The position numbers and the translations under genes are program-made. DNA of 64,000 nucleotides from Ziziphus jujuba (Eukaryota; Streptophyta; Magnoliopsida; Rosales; Rhamnaceae), in the NCBI RefSeq assembly GCF_031755915.1, contig NC_083389.1, positions 26,171,501 to 26,235,500 on the forward strand, in the 5' to 3' direction. The notes under the pieces were generated by a model that had not been told where the DNA came from, searched no databases, and saw only the letters and a list, made by a program, of their open reading frames with translations. Of the stretch, positions 1-11,000 are shown in pieces; position 1 is the stretch's first letter, and each line of letters begins with the position of its first letter.

Positions 1-391
1 CCCACGAAGGGCGGATCTTCGCTTGGCTTGCCCGCGAACTAAAACCATTACAATTAACGACCATCTTATCGGAAACGGCGTCGTTGGAGCTTACCGATGA
101 AAAATCACAATTATGTGAGCTGAACAATAGTTCGACGGTGTCATTTTACCCGGTCAACCATAATTACAAACCGTCAGATCGACAAAATCTAGAGGAATCA
201 ACGGTCAGGGATAGAGATAAAAAAAGAAAATTTATCGAGCATACGTGTAAGGTAGGGATTGGCTGATGGAGAAGACCTCCATAACCAGTCCCACAGAAAT
301 CCTCTTCGTCTGCCACCGGGTGGCACGAGGTCCGAGTGAGGGATAATCGAAGGACTCCCGAAAAGAGAGAAAGGAGTTCGACAAGCATTTG
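1..391. other. 5' flank of the first gene
   Basis: This stretch lies upstream of the first ATG. Short open frames overlap on both strands, but none has a recognisable protein or a convincing splice pattern. The last 100 bases or so are probably promoter or 5' leader. I see no clear TATA box. Confidence 0.5.
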
Positions 392-2967
392 ATGGGAACC
401 ATTGGTGCTTTCCCTACTACCGCCATTAGACCTCGAGGACTTGTTGGGCATTTCCCAAATCTTTCCCCATCTTCTTGGTATTTCACTTCCAAACAACGCT
501 TTAGACTTTCCCTCGCTGTCAAAAAAACCCAGAATTATTTCACCGCGACAACAAGCTCGTCGTCAATGGCTACACCTTCTCTCCAAGTCTCTGCTTCGTC
601 CACCATTGGTCTTTCTTTCTCTCTCTCTCTCTCTCTTTCTCTCAAACCCATTTGTCTAAATTGTAAAAAAGCTTTTATTTTGGTGGGTTAATTTTTATTT
701 ATTTATTTATTGGGTTGATTGGGTTGGTTGCTAAAGGTGCAAAAAATGAAGAACTTGAGGCTTCCTCATCTGGGTTGGTGGGAGAGAACGACTTGCTGAT
801 TGTTGGACCGGGAGTTCTTGGTCGCTTAGTGGCACAGAAATGGAGGGAGGTACTGTATTATAAGCTAAATTATGCTAATTATCTGTCTCTGTCAGTGAGG
901 ATGTTACAAAAACCATTGCTAGCTTTCTTTTATTATAATTTGAGGCTGTGAAATTGGAGGATGATTTGGGATTTGCTTTATTTTTTGCTGTCTAGTTATT
1001 TTTGGTGTTAAATGGTTTGGTGATAAAGTTGGTCCACGTGAATGTTATCAGGAGCATCCGGGGAGTCAAATATATGGGCAAACTGTGACCACCGATCACC
1101 ATGAGGAGTTGATTAAAATGGGGATTAATCCATCTTTGAAGGATGCAAATGTGACCCATAAATTTCCCTTTGTCATATTTTGTGCTCCTCCCTCTAGAAG
1201 CTCGGACTACCCTGGTGATGTTCGGTAAGCTTGGATTCATTACTACCATGTGAAATTTTGTTGTTGTTTGAAAAATGATCTATTTATATTCGATTTTGAG
1301 GTTACCTGTTGGAAGTGGAAATCTTTGTTGATTAGTTTGAACTAGTGAAATGATGAATTTTTGTAGGCAGAGATAAATTAAGGACTAATTCCTTTTACAT
1401 TAGGCTAAGATTTCCATGAAATAAAGTAATTAGCAGACGAGGTATTCAGGAGTTGTATTTGATGAATGATTAGGACTTTAGATGTTCCCAAAATTGACCA
1501 ATAACTGTCGTAGTACATATAGTGTTAATACCCTAGCGTATAGAATAGAATTTGCTTGAAGTGGTGACATACTGGGCCTTGAAAAACCAAGTTTAATTTG
1601 ATGCTAGAGAAACTGAGAAAAACTGAATTCTGCTTTTAGTAAGTCTTGCCACCCTTCTAAACTTATGATGTTCGTTCATGGATTGAGCAGGATAGCTGCA
1701 ACAAATTGGAATGGTGAAGGTTCTTTCTTATTTACATCAAGTTCTGCACCATATGACTGTTATGACAATGGACCATGTGATGAGGTAGATGTTTCTTTTA
1801 AGATAACACATCTTTTCTAATGCTAGCAACTTCTTAATCGTGCATGCTGCATACTTGCTTCCTGATACCAAATCTAGCTCTGCCTATATTCTGCAAGCTT
1901 GGGAAAATATTTTTACCACACTGGAAAAGGACACGTTTTCTTGTAATAATGTTCATATTTATTGCAGGACACTCCAGTGGTGCCGCTGGGGAGGAGTCCT
2001 AGGACAGACATTCTTCTGAAAGCAGAAAAAGTAGTATTGGAGTTTGGTGGTTGTGTTGTTAGATTGGCTGGACTTTACATATCCTTTATGAAATCAAATT
2101 GTGAGGATTTCATGTAAATATGGAGAAATTTCAGAATATGGGATTGATATTTGCCATATATCCATGATTTAAAATGACCTTAACCATGCAAACAAAGCAG
2201 ATAGAGGTGCACATGCCTATTGGTTGGAGAAGGGAATTGTTGAATCTCGTCCAGATCATGTCCTGAATCTTATACATTATGAGGTGATCATCCTTGCATC
2301 TTATGTATATGGAAAAAAAATAAAAAAATAAAAAAATAAGTAAACTCTAGCGAATATGTTTACAACCATATGCATTACTTTTCCTACACTTTTGCTGAAC
2401 TGCCAGTACTATTGTATCTCTCTCATTGCATTCCTCTTTATTCCTTTTCTCATCTGCACAAGACTGAAAATGCTGGAATTTCAATATGGATATCAGTCTT
2501 AATTTGTGTGCTATTATCCAGGATGCAGCTTCTCTTTCAGTTGCAATCTTGAAGAAGAGATTACGTAGCCGAATTTTCTTGGGTTGTGACAACCATCCTT
2601 TATCCAGGTCCTAATCCAGAAGTTTCAAACTTTATGAATACAGTTTTTATGTAAGCTAACAAGGTCATCGTCTCATGAGAAGTTTGTTTACCCTGGAAAA
2701 TTCTTTGCAGGCAAGAAGTAATGGACTTGGTTAATAAAAGTGGGAAATTCAGTAAAAAGTTCGAGGCTTTTACGGGTAAGGCGTTTAATGATATCTTTTG
2801 CAGATACAAACAGATTGAAATCTAACTTTCCACTGAATCTTATATGTCTTGTGTATGCAGGAACTAGTGATCCTTTGGGTAAGAGATTAAACAACTCAAA
2901 AACTCGTGAGGAAATAGGGTGGGAGCCAAAGTACCCCAGTTTTGCTCAGTTCCTTGCGAGCATTTGA
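392..2967 (+). CDS. NAD(P)-binding Rossmann-fold protein (YeeZ/AT1G19690-like), probably plastid-targeted
   Basis: Nine exons are inferred: 392-608, 737-849, 1052-1224, 1691-1784, 1968-2078, 2194-2283, 2522-2607, 2711-2775 and 2861-2967. Together they give 351 residues. The start is the first ATG; the frame opens one codon earlier with TTG. Residues 1-72 are rich in Ser, Thr and Arg, like a chloroplast transit peptide. The nucleotide-binding motif GPGVLG sits near residues 96-101. The C-terminal end (KRLNNSKTREEIGWEPKYPS) is typical of plant atypical short-chain dehydrogenases related to bacterial YeeZ. The substrate is unknown in this family, so only NAD(P) binding can be inferred. Intron 5 is of the AT-AC type and is listed separately. 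All other introns are GT-AG and reading phase is kept throughout. The gene looks intact. The resemblance to AT1G19690 is from memory. Confidence 0.88.
2079..2193 (+). other. U12-dependent AT-AC intron
   Basis: This 115-base intron starts with ATATCCTTT, the exact U12 donor consensus, right after the Gly-Leu-Tyr codons. It ends in AC. Near its end is ACCTTAAC, a good U12 branch site, with the branch A about 10-11 bases before the end. Joining 2078 to 2194 keeps phase 0 and reads GLY then KADRGAH, as in the family. The nearby AG at 2199-2200 would put the next exon out of frame. Confidence 0.88.
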
Positions 2968-4029
2968 ATACCAGCACGACTATATGATTGTTGGGAATAG
3001 ATGCTGTGCAGGCAGAAGTATGGGAAATATTGGATTAAGGCGGCTAAAAGTAATGTTTTTTCATGGGAATGGTAAATCTCTCAGTAGTTTTTTTTTTTTT
3101 CTTCTTCTGGTAGTTAAAGACTTTCATGGTCTCCACTTTTTTATAGAGAGAAATGACATTCATATCCTCTTCCGTCAGAATTATCTGACCCATTGCATCT
3201 TTGAAACACTTGACTATATATCTCTGTACATGAAGCTGGATAGTCTTTGTCCCAAAATCTATATGTGAATTAATGGAGGTCCTTGCGTATGATGGAGGAC
3301 ATGAAATAAAGGAGTGCTAGAGGGTTTCTATACATGTAGGAAAATTGTTACATATCCAATTTGCTCATTTAAAATGCATTTTAAATCAAGGAATATATAA
3401 ACAAGGATTACTTTTTTTCTTTTCTTTTTTCACCTTTTCCTCATATAGATTATTCAATATCAGCTATCTATATGAATGCGGGCACAATGCATGTGTCTAT
3501 ATGAATGTGGATTATGTGGGTAGTCGGGTAAACAAAGAGTGGAAAGCCAGCCCCAGCAATGAAGCATGTTCTTGGCATGCTTTAACTTAATGATTTTGCT
3601 TTTGAAGCCCGCAAGTTGGCCAGTATTTGGTCTCAGCAAATATTCTTCAACGTGATGGGACTAAGATTTGTGAGTCTTTATGAGCTAGCTTTTTTTTTTT
3701 TTTTTTAATTTCTTCTCTTTTTTATTTTTATTTTTATTTTTAAATCCTATCAATGTCTATGCGGAAACATGAAATTTTTACATTGTTTCATGATTTTTTT
3801 TTTTTTTCCCCTCATGATTTGAATGCCTAACGAAAAACATGGGCATGTGGCTGTTTTGGTTTACTACTTCAGGCCATGGCATGCGTTTTCATAGCAGCAT
3901 CGTTTTGTGTTGCATGCGTTTTGTCACCATCAATTATATCATCATCATTATCATCTATAATACGCAATCGTCCTTAACACAATTATTGTTTATTGTAATT
4001 AATTCAACAATAAACTTAAAAAACAAACA

Positions 4030-4034
<5 letters not shown>

Positions 4035-4069
<35 letters not shown>
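4035..4069. repeat. (CT)n microsatellite
   Basis: About 17 uninterrupted CT units lie between the Rossmann gene and the small membrane-protein frame. It is likely to vary in length between individuals. Confidence 0.9.
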
Positions 4070-4072
<3 letters not shown>

Positions 4073-4311
4073 GAATTATGATTATCCTCTTTTGACACAT
4101 TTCATATAGGCACCACTAGTGACTAATAAGTTACAATTTTTCCACCTTGTTTCGTCGAAGGCATTGGCTGTAAACATCGACTTGTGTTAAGGGGGTATTG
4201 TTGGAAACTTGGAAGCCAAAAGAGTTCCTAAAGGGGAAAGTGAAAAAAAATCCTCACCGTTGGCCTTGGATGTCCTTCAAGGTGTCAAAGGCAGAGTTAT
4301 TTAATAGAACA

Positions 4312-4363
4312 AAAATTAAAAATTAAAAATAAAAAATAAAAAATAAAAAATAAAAAATAAAAA
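4312..4363. repeat. A-rich tandem tract (TAAAAAA-like units)
   Basis: Several consecutive 6-7 base units of T followed by A's form a low-complexity tandem repeat. No function is apparent. Confidence 0.75.
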
Positions 4364-4599
4364 CAAAAAAACGAAAATACAGTTGTTGCCTCGGTAGAAA
4401 AGTTCAATATTTGGTGGAAATCAACAACTTGACTTGGAATTTAGAAGTCACCGAGAAAGGGGGTAAGTACCTACTAAAGTATAAGAGAAGACTTGGTATT
4501 TATGGTCCTCCTTCCATCTGAAACCAAATTAGACAAATTATTAAAAAAAAGAAAAAAAAAAGGAAGACTTGGAATAATTAAGTCAGCTTGACTTGTAGC

Positions 4600-4606
4600 T
4601 ATAAAA
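4600..4606 (+). promoter_or_regulatory. Possible TATA box
   Basis: A TATAAAA match lies about 95 bases upstream of the small open frame at 4701. This is a reasonable distance for a short 5' leader. Matches of this kind are common in AT-rich DNA, so it is only suggestive. Confidence 0.3.
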
Positions 4607-4700
4607 TGTTAAAAACAATCTCTAATGGTTCCTCATATTAATTTCCTAACTAATCTTTTGTAGGAGATAATAAAAAGAAGGGAAAAAAAAAAAAAAATTA

Positions 4701-4844
4701 ATGGGCAAGTCTTGCTGCTGGGATGATGGTGGTGGTGTTGATCCAGCAGTACTTCTTATAGTGGTTGTGCTAGCTCTTCTGGTTATGTCTGTTTGCATAC
4801 CGCCGCAGCCTCGACGTGTAGCCATTTATCGCTGTCGCTTTTGA
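4701..4844 (+). CDS. Putative single-pass membrane microprotein, 47 residues
   Basis: The frame starts MGKSCCWDDGGG and contains one strongly hydrophobic stretch (about residues 15-33, AVLLIVVVLALLVMSV). It ends in a basic tail (PRRVAIYRCRF) before TGA. The order is an acidic, Cys-containing head, one membrane segment and a positive tail. This is unlike the random Ile-Tyr or Phe-rich frames produced by local repeats, and the base composition is clearly less AT-rich than the flanks. A TATA-like box lies upstream. I do not recognise the family and assign no function. It could be a chance frame; expression or conservation would decide. Confidence 0.45.
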   Translation: MGKSCCWDDGGGVDPAVLLIVVVLALLVMSVCIPPQPRRVAIYRCRF

Positions 4845-6306
4845 TCTGCCGGCGACCTCTGCCGTTGTTGTGTGCTTTTGTGTCCCTCTTGTTGATGCTG
4901 TATCCTGGCCTGGCTTTGCAATATTTCTAATACCAAAAGCATTCAGGTTTTGCCATTATTTGTTGTGCATGAGTTAATTTATGATTTTTCTTTTTTTTTT
5001 TTTTCTTGCCCGGAGCATTGTATGGTACAGAAATTAGCATCCTAATTTCTTGTTTCCATATGTTGTATTATTCTTTCTTTTCAGTCCAGTAAACAATGTT
5101 CTTGCCAGTTTCTTTTCAAATTCAAGGTTTATCTTTCACAATATTAAGCTTGAATTTGTATTTTTTTTCCCCTCCTTATATATATATATATATACATTGA
5201 ATGGAAGATGCAAAAACGCATTAATGATCATTAATGATGAACAATGTTTTGTTTGTAGTCAACCAAAACCAAATGGTGTTTCTTGGATTGGAACAACATA
5301 GAACATTGACTCTGACAAGCAAGTAGAAGTTTTGAAATGCTTTTCTATTTCTTATTTTTATTTTTTAAACATCTTTTCGAACTGCAAAGGAAATCGGCTT
5401 GGAAGCCAAATTAAGTACCCTTTTCAATATAAACAATCAAACTTGAATTTGGTGAGAATTGACTCTTTTATGGGCTTTTACACTAATGAAATAAAGGGAG
5501 GAAAAGAGAAAGGAAATAATAGTACCACTTTCCATCCTTCTAGAATATTAATAAAAAGAAAAGAGAAAAAAGATATCTAATTTTAATCAGTTTTAATTCA
5601 ATTCATAATTACCACACAAGATAATTATCAGATAATAAATTAAATTTGAATGCGACAATCCTCATTTGGTCACAACTAAATATCAAAAATAAATTAATTC
5701 TAATATTTTGTCGATGAAAATTCTAACTTCAACCTTATGAGACGATTTGTTGATGTGGAATTTTCAATTTAAAATGTATTGGTTACAAAACACTAAATCA
5801 AAGTTTTTAATAAATAAATAAAAATACAATAAATTTGGAGTTTAATTTGTAATTTGATGTTGTCATTTTTTTTGGTTCCCATTTATGGTTTTTTTTTTAA
5901 TGAGGACAAAACAATTTAGTAAAAAAAAAAAAAAAAGTCACAGTGAAAATTGAAGGAACGCCACGTCGTTTCTTGATGATAGCGGGATAAAGGAAAACCG
6001 TGACACGTATGAGCTGCTAACGACATAAACTAAAATTGCCAAAGTCAAAAAAAACATCGTATTGGCAACGAAAGCAAACCGCTTTTGTCAGAAAAAATGG
6101 GTATCCTCTGCATCCCCATCACATAGAATCTCCTCTACACCCTCTACGTGGACAGTTCCTGTGTCAATACGTTGCGTCTCTCTTCCTCTTCGCTTCTCTG
6201 CTTTGTACTTTTCAATCCAGAATTCAATGATAAGATTATCATAAAACTCTGATTTTTGCAGAATGAAAATGAAACTTTGATCTAAAAACAAAAAAAGAAA
6301 AAGAAA
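4845..6306. other. Intergenic between microprotein and F-box gene
   Basis: The stretch is AT-rich, with a short (TA)n near 5178, several poly-T and poly-A runs and no recognised protein gene. From about 6090 it becomes less AT-rich and probably carries the F-box promoter and leader. Two tiny upstream frames (6227-6244 and 6263-6280) precede the main ATG. Confidence 0.5.
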
Positions 6307-8006
6307 ATGAAACATTTGGAATGCAGTCAGAGCTCTCTCCCGGACGATATTGCCCTTAAGATTGCTTCTTTACTTGAGGTTCAATTAATCTCTAATCTAA
6401 TTAATCCCATTTTTCTCTGAATTTTGTTTCTCTTTGCATTTTTGGGGTTCGTATAAATTTCAATTAATTGAATTTTTTCTTTCTTGTGCATTTGGGTTTC
6501 GATGGTAATGGGAAAAAGGTCTCGGATTTATGTGCACTGGGCAGTTGTTCTCGGTTTTGGAGGGGAATCTATGGCTCTGATTGTTTATGGAAGTCTTTGA
6601 CAAGAGAAAGATGGCCATTTTCAGATTTATCACAAGGGTCTTCATCATCATCTTCAACTTCTATCGAAATCCCCATCTCCAAGGTTTTTGGCTTTTTTTT
6701 TTTTTTTTCCTAACCCATTTTTTATTTGAAGCTTCTCAATCAAATGGGTGTGTAATCAAATTAATCAATCAAACAATAAATTGGTTACTTGATTTTTGAA
6801 GAACTAAGAAAATGTTATTGGTTATTGGAAAAGTTTATTTAGATAATGAAAACTTGGAAAATTGTATAGGGTTGGAAGAGCTATTACATCAAAAAGCACA
6901 ATGAGATGGCAGATAGAGTGGCTGAGGTAGTGGAGTTTGTGAGAAGATCCCCAACGTCTGAATCGATTCAGGTTGGGGACTATCTGAGAGCAATTGATAA
7001 TTTGCATTCAATGCAGCTTGGTTTTAAAGATGTTCAATTAAACTTTTTCAATCCAAAGCTTAATGCACTGCTCAATTTAGTTGGCTTGCACTACTGCATA
7101 AAATGGCTTCAAGTTCAGGTATGTATCTCTTTTAACTCTTTACAAATTCCAGGTTTTTCTTTTCCTTTGAAATTTTTGAAGCCTCTGCTTCCTTCTTTTG
7201 GTATAATTTACATAATCTGTATCACGTAGAGTATTTTCTTAAAAGTTATTGCTTTGACCTATAGTAGGTGCTTAGTCTACCAATGCAATGAATCATTCCG
7301 AATTTTAAGATAATCAAACATCTGGTACTCTGAAAAAGTAATTCAGTGGAAATTTGTCAGATTTATGGCCAATGATTTTTGCAGAATAGTTTAAGAGTGT
7401 AGAAGGGGCTACTTATGTTGAACTAGGCATTAGATAGACAGACAAGCTGGTTGGGCATATATAGGAATTTCAGCTCCAAGTTATGGAAGCCAAGCTTGAG
7501 GTGGAACAGCGGTGATGGTTTTTGCTCAAGCCTGATTTAGTCCAAGCATAGCTTGGGTCAAAAGCTAACATATCTGTATCTAAGAATTTCAGTGAAGCAA
7601 AATCTCAACCCTGAGTTTGTGTTTGGTAAATATATTTCAATAGTCTAGCTTAAGCCAAAATAATAATCAGAAAAACAAGAAAACTCTTGGCATAATCCTG
7701 ATATTTTTTTTTTCCGCATTTAATAGAATGTATATCAATATTGCACAGGCTGAGAAAGTCCTGGAAGCCCTTGAATGTAGCAAGATCTCAGATAGGCAAG
7801 TTAGCGTTAGATGGTGGAAGGTCGGAAGACGGTTCTATGGTTTCAGAATGCGCGATGAGTCTCACTGTTGTCGGGTCTCTTTGGCAGACCTTGCAACGGA
7901 AAGGGGAGATGAAGTTCTCGGTGTGCTCCATCGCGGTGCCATTCATGAAGTATTACAAGTTCAGATCTCTGTAGCTGATTGCTCATGCTCTCCCTGGTTT
8001 TGCTAA
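6307..8006 (+). CDS. F-box protein (SCF ubiquitin ligase substrate receptor)
   Basis: Four exons are inferred: 6307-6378, 6519-6683, 6870-7118 and 7749-8006. All introns are phase 0 and the product is 247 residues. The F-box spans about residues 10-52: LPDDIALKIASLLE, then SDLCALGSCSRFWR and LWKSLTRERWP. It should bind SKP1 in an SCF E3 ligase. A Ser-rich linker follows, then GWKSYYIKKHNEMADRV and a C-terminal region with no repeat motif I can name, so the target is unknown. The first donor (GAG then GTTCAA) is weak, but the join restores a proper F-box. The last exon is Cys-rich near its end (CSCSPWFC). The F-box call is confident; the subfamily is not. Confidence 0.8.
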
Positions 8007-8612
8007 GAACATTGGAAACATGGTCTGAGGATGGGATAATGATAATCTATGAGTCTATATAATATGTATATTATTGTGTTTCTATGTTTTCTTGATGTCA
8101 TATAATGATATACATACACAAAGTGTTAATCGGTCGTGCTTCTATTTTGTAGATATCTGTACTATGTCACTGAAAGAGGTATATGCCTTCTTTCTTCTGC
8201 TTGTAAAATCTCCTCCTCTGCTAAGTTAATATTTATTGTTCTGAAATGAAAAAGAAACCACTTTATGGTATTCTGAGAATTGTGATTGGATCATGCTTCT
8301 TTATGATGATAAAGATTTTTCAAAACATATAATGAATTTGGCAAACAGTAATATCTTCTCAACTTTGCATGCCTTCTTGTTATGGTTAAAAAAGGAAGAA
8401 AAGGTTAAAGGAGTGACATACATGAACATGTAAAACAAAATATAATTTTCATTGTTTTTATTTTTTGTTGATATAGACAATTTTGAATGCGTTTTATTTG
8501 TATGTTTGAATTAATGTGGAGAGAAAGAATTTCACATTTTCATTTTCATTACAAATAATAATAGCATAATTTCACATTTTCATTTTCATTACAAATAATA
8601 ATAGCATTATAA

Positions 8613-8650
<38 letters not shown>

Positions 8651-8967
8651 TTGTTATTGACATTATGGTCCCTGGATGGGGTTTTAGTGATATTTTAAGA
8701 AAGTTTAGTTCTAGGAAAGCAAATATAAATTATTACTTCCAAAGAAATCCGACATACTTACACGTCATCTCGTTGGTTTCATGTCCACCTATCGTTTAGA
8801 TTCTACTCTGATAAACTACTAGCTCCTGATGAACATGCCGGACCACTCTCCCACATCGCCTGCCTCATATTTTCCTTGATTTTCTTGGTCTTTCTTTGCT
8901 GGGTTTTTCTTTTCCTTCCAGCCAAACACTGCTCTTTGCTCCATTGTCTGAAAGAAAACCCAAAAAA
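8007..8967. other. Intergenic between F-box gene and DVR
   Basis: This holds the F-box 3' UTR, an exact 40-bp tandem duplication followed by (AT)17, and the DVR promoter and leader. No other gene is seen. The frame of DVR stays open upstream to 8896 but contains no ATG there. Confidence 0.6.
8531..8648. repeat. 40-bp tandem duplication plus (AT)n
   Basis: Two nearly identical 40-base copies (8531-8570 and 8571-8610) start with TTCACATTTTCATTTTCATT. They are followed directly by about 17 AT units (8615-8648). The tract lies roughly 320 bases upstream of the DVR start codon. Confidence 0.9.
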
Positions 8968-10230
8968 ATGTCCATTTGTTTCTCTTCCCGCGTATTCAAT
9001 CTTCACTCAGCAAAGAACCAAAGCTTCGTAACCCGTTTCTCTTCACAATTCATCAATCAAATTCATGTAAGCTCTATCCCTTACGCTTTGCCATCTTCTT
9101 CTTTAAATCTATCTGAACTCTTAAAGCATAGCAGACAAAAAAAACTCAACCCCATTACAGCTTCAACAACCCCAAGTGTCGAAACCCTCTCCCAATCTTC
9201 ATTCAGAAACAAGAAACCAAAAGATATTAACGTTTTGGTTGTGGGTTCAACTGGGTATATCGGGAAATTCGTGGTTAAAGAGCTTGTTGATAGAGGGTTC
9301 AATGTTATTGGCGTAGCTAGGGAAAAAAGTGGGATTAGAGGCCAAAATAGCAAGGAAGAGACTTTGAATCAGTTGAAAGGAGCAAATGTGTGCTTCTCAG
9401 ATGTGACAAATTTGGATGCTTTGGATAAATCTTTGAGAAATCTGAAAGTTCCAATTGATGTTGTTGTTTCATGCCTTGCTAGCCGTACAGGTGGTGTGAA
9501 AGATTCCTGGAAGATAGACTATGAGGCAACAAAGAACAGTCTCGTTGCTGGTAAAAATAATGGGGCTTCACATTTTGTACTGCTATCTGCAATATGTGTG
9601 CAAAAGCCCCTTCTTGAATTTCAGCGAGCAAAGCTGAAATTTGAAGCTGAATTGATGACAGAAGCAGAAGAGGATAATGGGTTCACTTACAGTATAGTAA
9701 GACCAACTGCATTCTTTAAGAGCTTGGGTGGTCAGGTTGAGTTGGTGAGAGATGGAAAGCCTTATGTCATGTTTGGGGATGGAAAGCTATGTGCTTGTAA
9801 ACCAATTAGTGAACCAGATTTGGCTTCTTTCATTGCTGATTGTGTGCTGAGTGAAGATAAGATCAATCAGGTTCTGCCTATAGGCGGACCCGGGACGGCT
9901 TTGACACCATTGGAGCAGGGAGAGATATTGTTTAGGCTTCTGGGGAAGGAGCCCAAGTTCTTGAAAGTGCCTATTGGGATAATGGACTTTGCCATTGGGG
10001 TTCTTGATTTCCTTGTTAAGATCTTTCCTTCGATGGAAGACGCTGCTGAGTACGGGAAGATCGGAAGGTATTATGCAGCTGAAAGCATGTTGGTTTTGGA
10101 CGCTGAGACTGGAGAGTATAGTGCTGAACAAACACCAAGTTATGGAAAAGACACGTTGGAAGAATTCTTTGAGAGGGTACTGAGAGAAGGGATGGCTGGA
10201 CAGGAATTAGGCGAACAGACAATTTTTTGA
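8968..10230 (+). CDS. DVR: Divinyl chlorophyllide a 8-vinyl-reductase, chloroplastic
   Basis: This intronless gene encodes 420 residues, in line with the plant family. The enzyme reduces the 8-vinyl group of divinyl chlorophyllide (using NADPH) to make monovinyl pigment during chlorophyll synthesis in the plastid. The start is the first ATG of the open frame. Residues 1-80 or so look like a transit peptide. The Rossmann motif GSTGYIG is near residues 93-99. Family-diagnostic stretches include [55 protein letters not shown] and [12 protein letters not shown] at the C-terminus. These match, from memory, Arabidopsis PCB2/AT5G18660 almost word for word. There is no break or missing motif. It is convergent with the CASPL1D-like gene downstream. 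Confidence 0.97.
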   Translation: MSICFSSRVFNLHSAKNQSFVTRFSSQFINQIHVSSIPYALPSSSLNLSELLKHSRQKKLNPITASTTPSVETLSQSSFRNKKPKDINVLVVGSTGYIGKFVVKELVDRGFNVIGVAREKSGIRGQNSKEETLNQLKGANVCFSDVTNLDALDKSLRNLKVPIDVVVSCLASRTGGVKDSWKIDYEATKNSLVAGKNNGASHFVLLSAICVQKPLLEFQRAKLKFEAELMTEAEEDNGFTYSIVRPTAFFKSLGGQVELVRDGKPYVMFGDGKLCACKPISEPDLASFIADCVLSEDKINQVLPIGGPGTALTPLEQGEILFRLLGKEPKFLKVPIGIMDFAIGVLDFLVKIFPSMEDAAEYGKIGRYYAAESMLVLDAETGEYSAEQTPSYGKDTLEEFFERVLREGMAGQELGEQTIF

Positions 10231-11000
10231 GCACTTTTTTTGGTGATGGCAAAACGGAATGCTCAATTGGATAAACAAGTTTTTCTGACTCAACTATATT
10301 AAGGTGTGCCATTCCTTGATCGGTACAGCTACTGGTTTTTGTATGAGTTTTGATTATTTGTTGTTAAATGTATTTACCGAATCTCAACAACAACGATGTA
10401 ATTATATCATTTTCTCCATATTGATTTACTCTAATAATACACCATTGATTGGATTTTGAAGTCCTGCAACTTAGTTGAACGGATATGAATTTCTTGTTTT
10501 TCCCAATGTAGAGGGTTCCTCTACAAAAAAATCAATATCATTTTCAAAGTTTTAACCATTACCAGGAAAAGCAATAAGAATTATGAGTTGAGCTTTAAAA
10601 CAGAGTATTAATGAACTTTGTAATTTACTAAACACTAACAGAGTAGGTGATGGTTATTTGCGTTCATGTTTGTACCTCTGCCATAGTTGTGTGCTCAGTT
10701 TTCTGACTGTCTTTCTTATACTTGGTACTTGCAATTACTTGGAACTAGGCATTCAGTATATGAACTATGATCTTGGAAACAGTTTAACATTTTTACAATC
10801 GTTCAATCACGTTCAATTACATTACCCCATAAATAACAAATGGTACAAAGACAAATCAAAAGGACAACCACGGACTGCACAAATGAACAACATTTACAAT
10901 GACAAATTAAGAACCATAAGATGTAGACAAAATCAGACACTGTATATCATTTGATATAGCAACACACAAATTTAATGCATCTATGGTGTTTTAAGAAGCT
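10231..11000. other. Convergent intergenic region
   Basis: The region separates the 3' ends of DVR (+) and the CASPL1D-like gene (-) and must hold both 3' UTRs. No further coding sequence is recognised; a 98-codon open frame at 10658-10954 has no family-like features. Confidence 0.6.

Larger units (their letters stand above)
2968..4700. other. Intergenic: 3' flank and repeat tracts
   Basis: The first few hundred bases are probably the 3' UTR of the Rossmann gene. The rest holds poly-T runs, a (CT)n tract at 4035-4069 and an A-rich tandem tract near 4312-4363. Around 4150-4215 is a stretch that vaguely recalls a retroelement 3' end, but it is too short to call. No protein gene was recognised before the small frame at 4701. 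Confidence 0.5.

Noticed and set aside
2194..2201. GT-AG or AT-AG alternative for the AT-AC intron, ending at the AG at 2199-2200
   Set aside because: The exon would start out of frame and lose the conserved Lys-Ala-Asp-Arg-Gly stretch; there is also no GT near 2079.
4150..4215. Possible solo LTR or copia 3' end remnant
   Set aside because: Only a vague likeness to a purine-rich tract and TGTTGGAA start; no partner LTR or coding remnant was seen.
8896..8967. Upstream extension of the DVR frame to 8896
   Set aside because: It begins with TTG and has no ATG before 8968; the family protein starts at the 8968 Met followed by a transit peptide.
10658..10954. 98-codon open frame between DVR and the CASPL1D-like gene
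   Set aside because: It lies in the convergent 3' UTR zone and has no family-like features.
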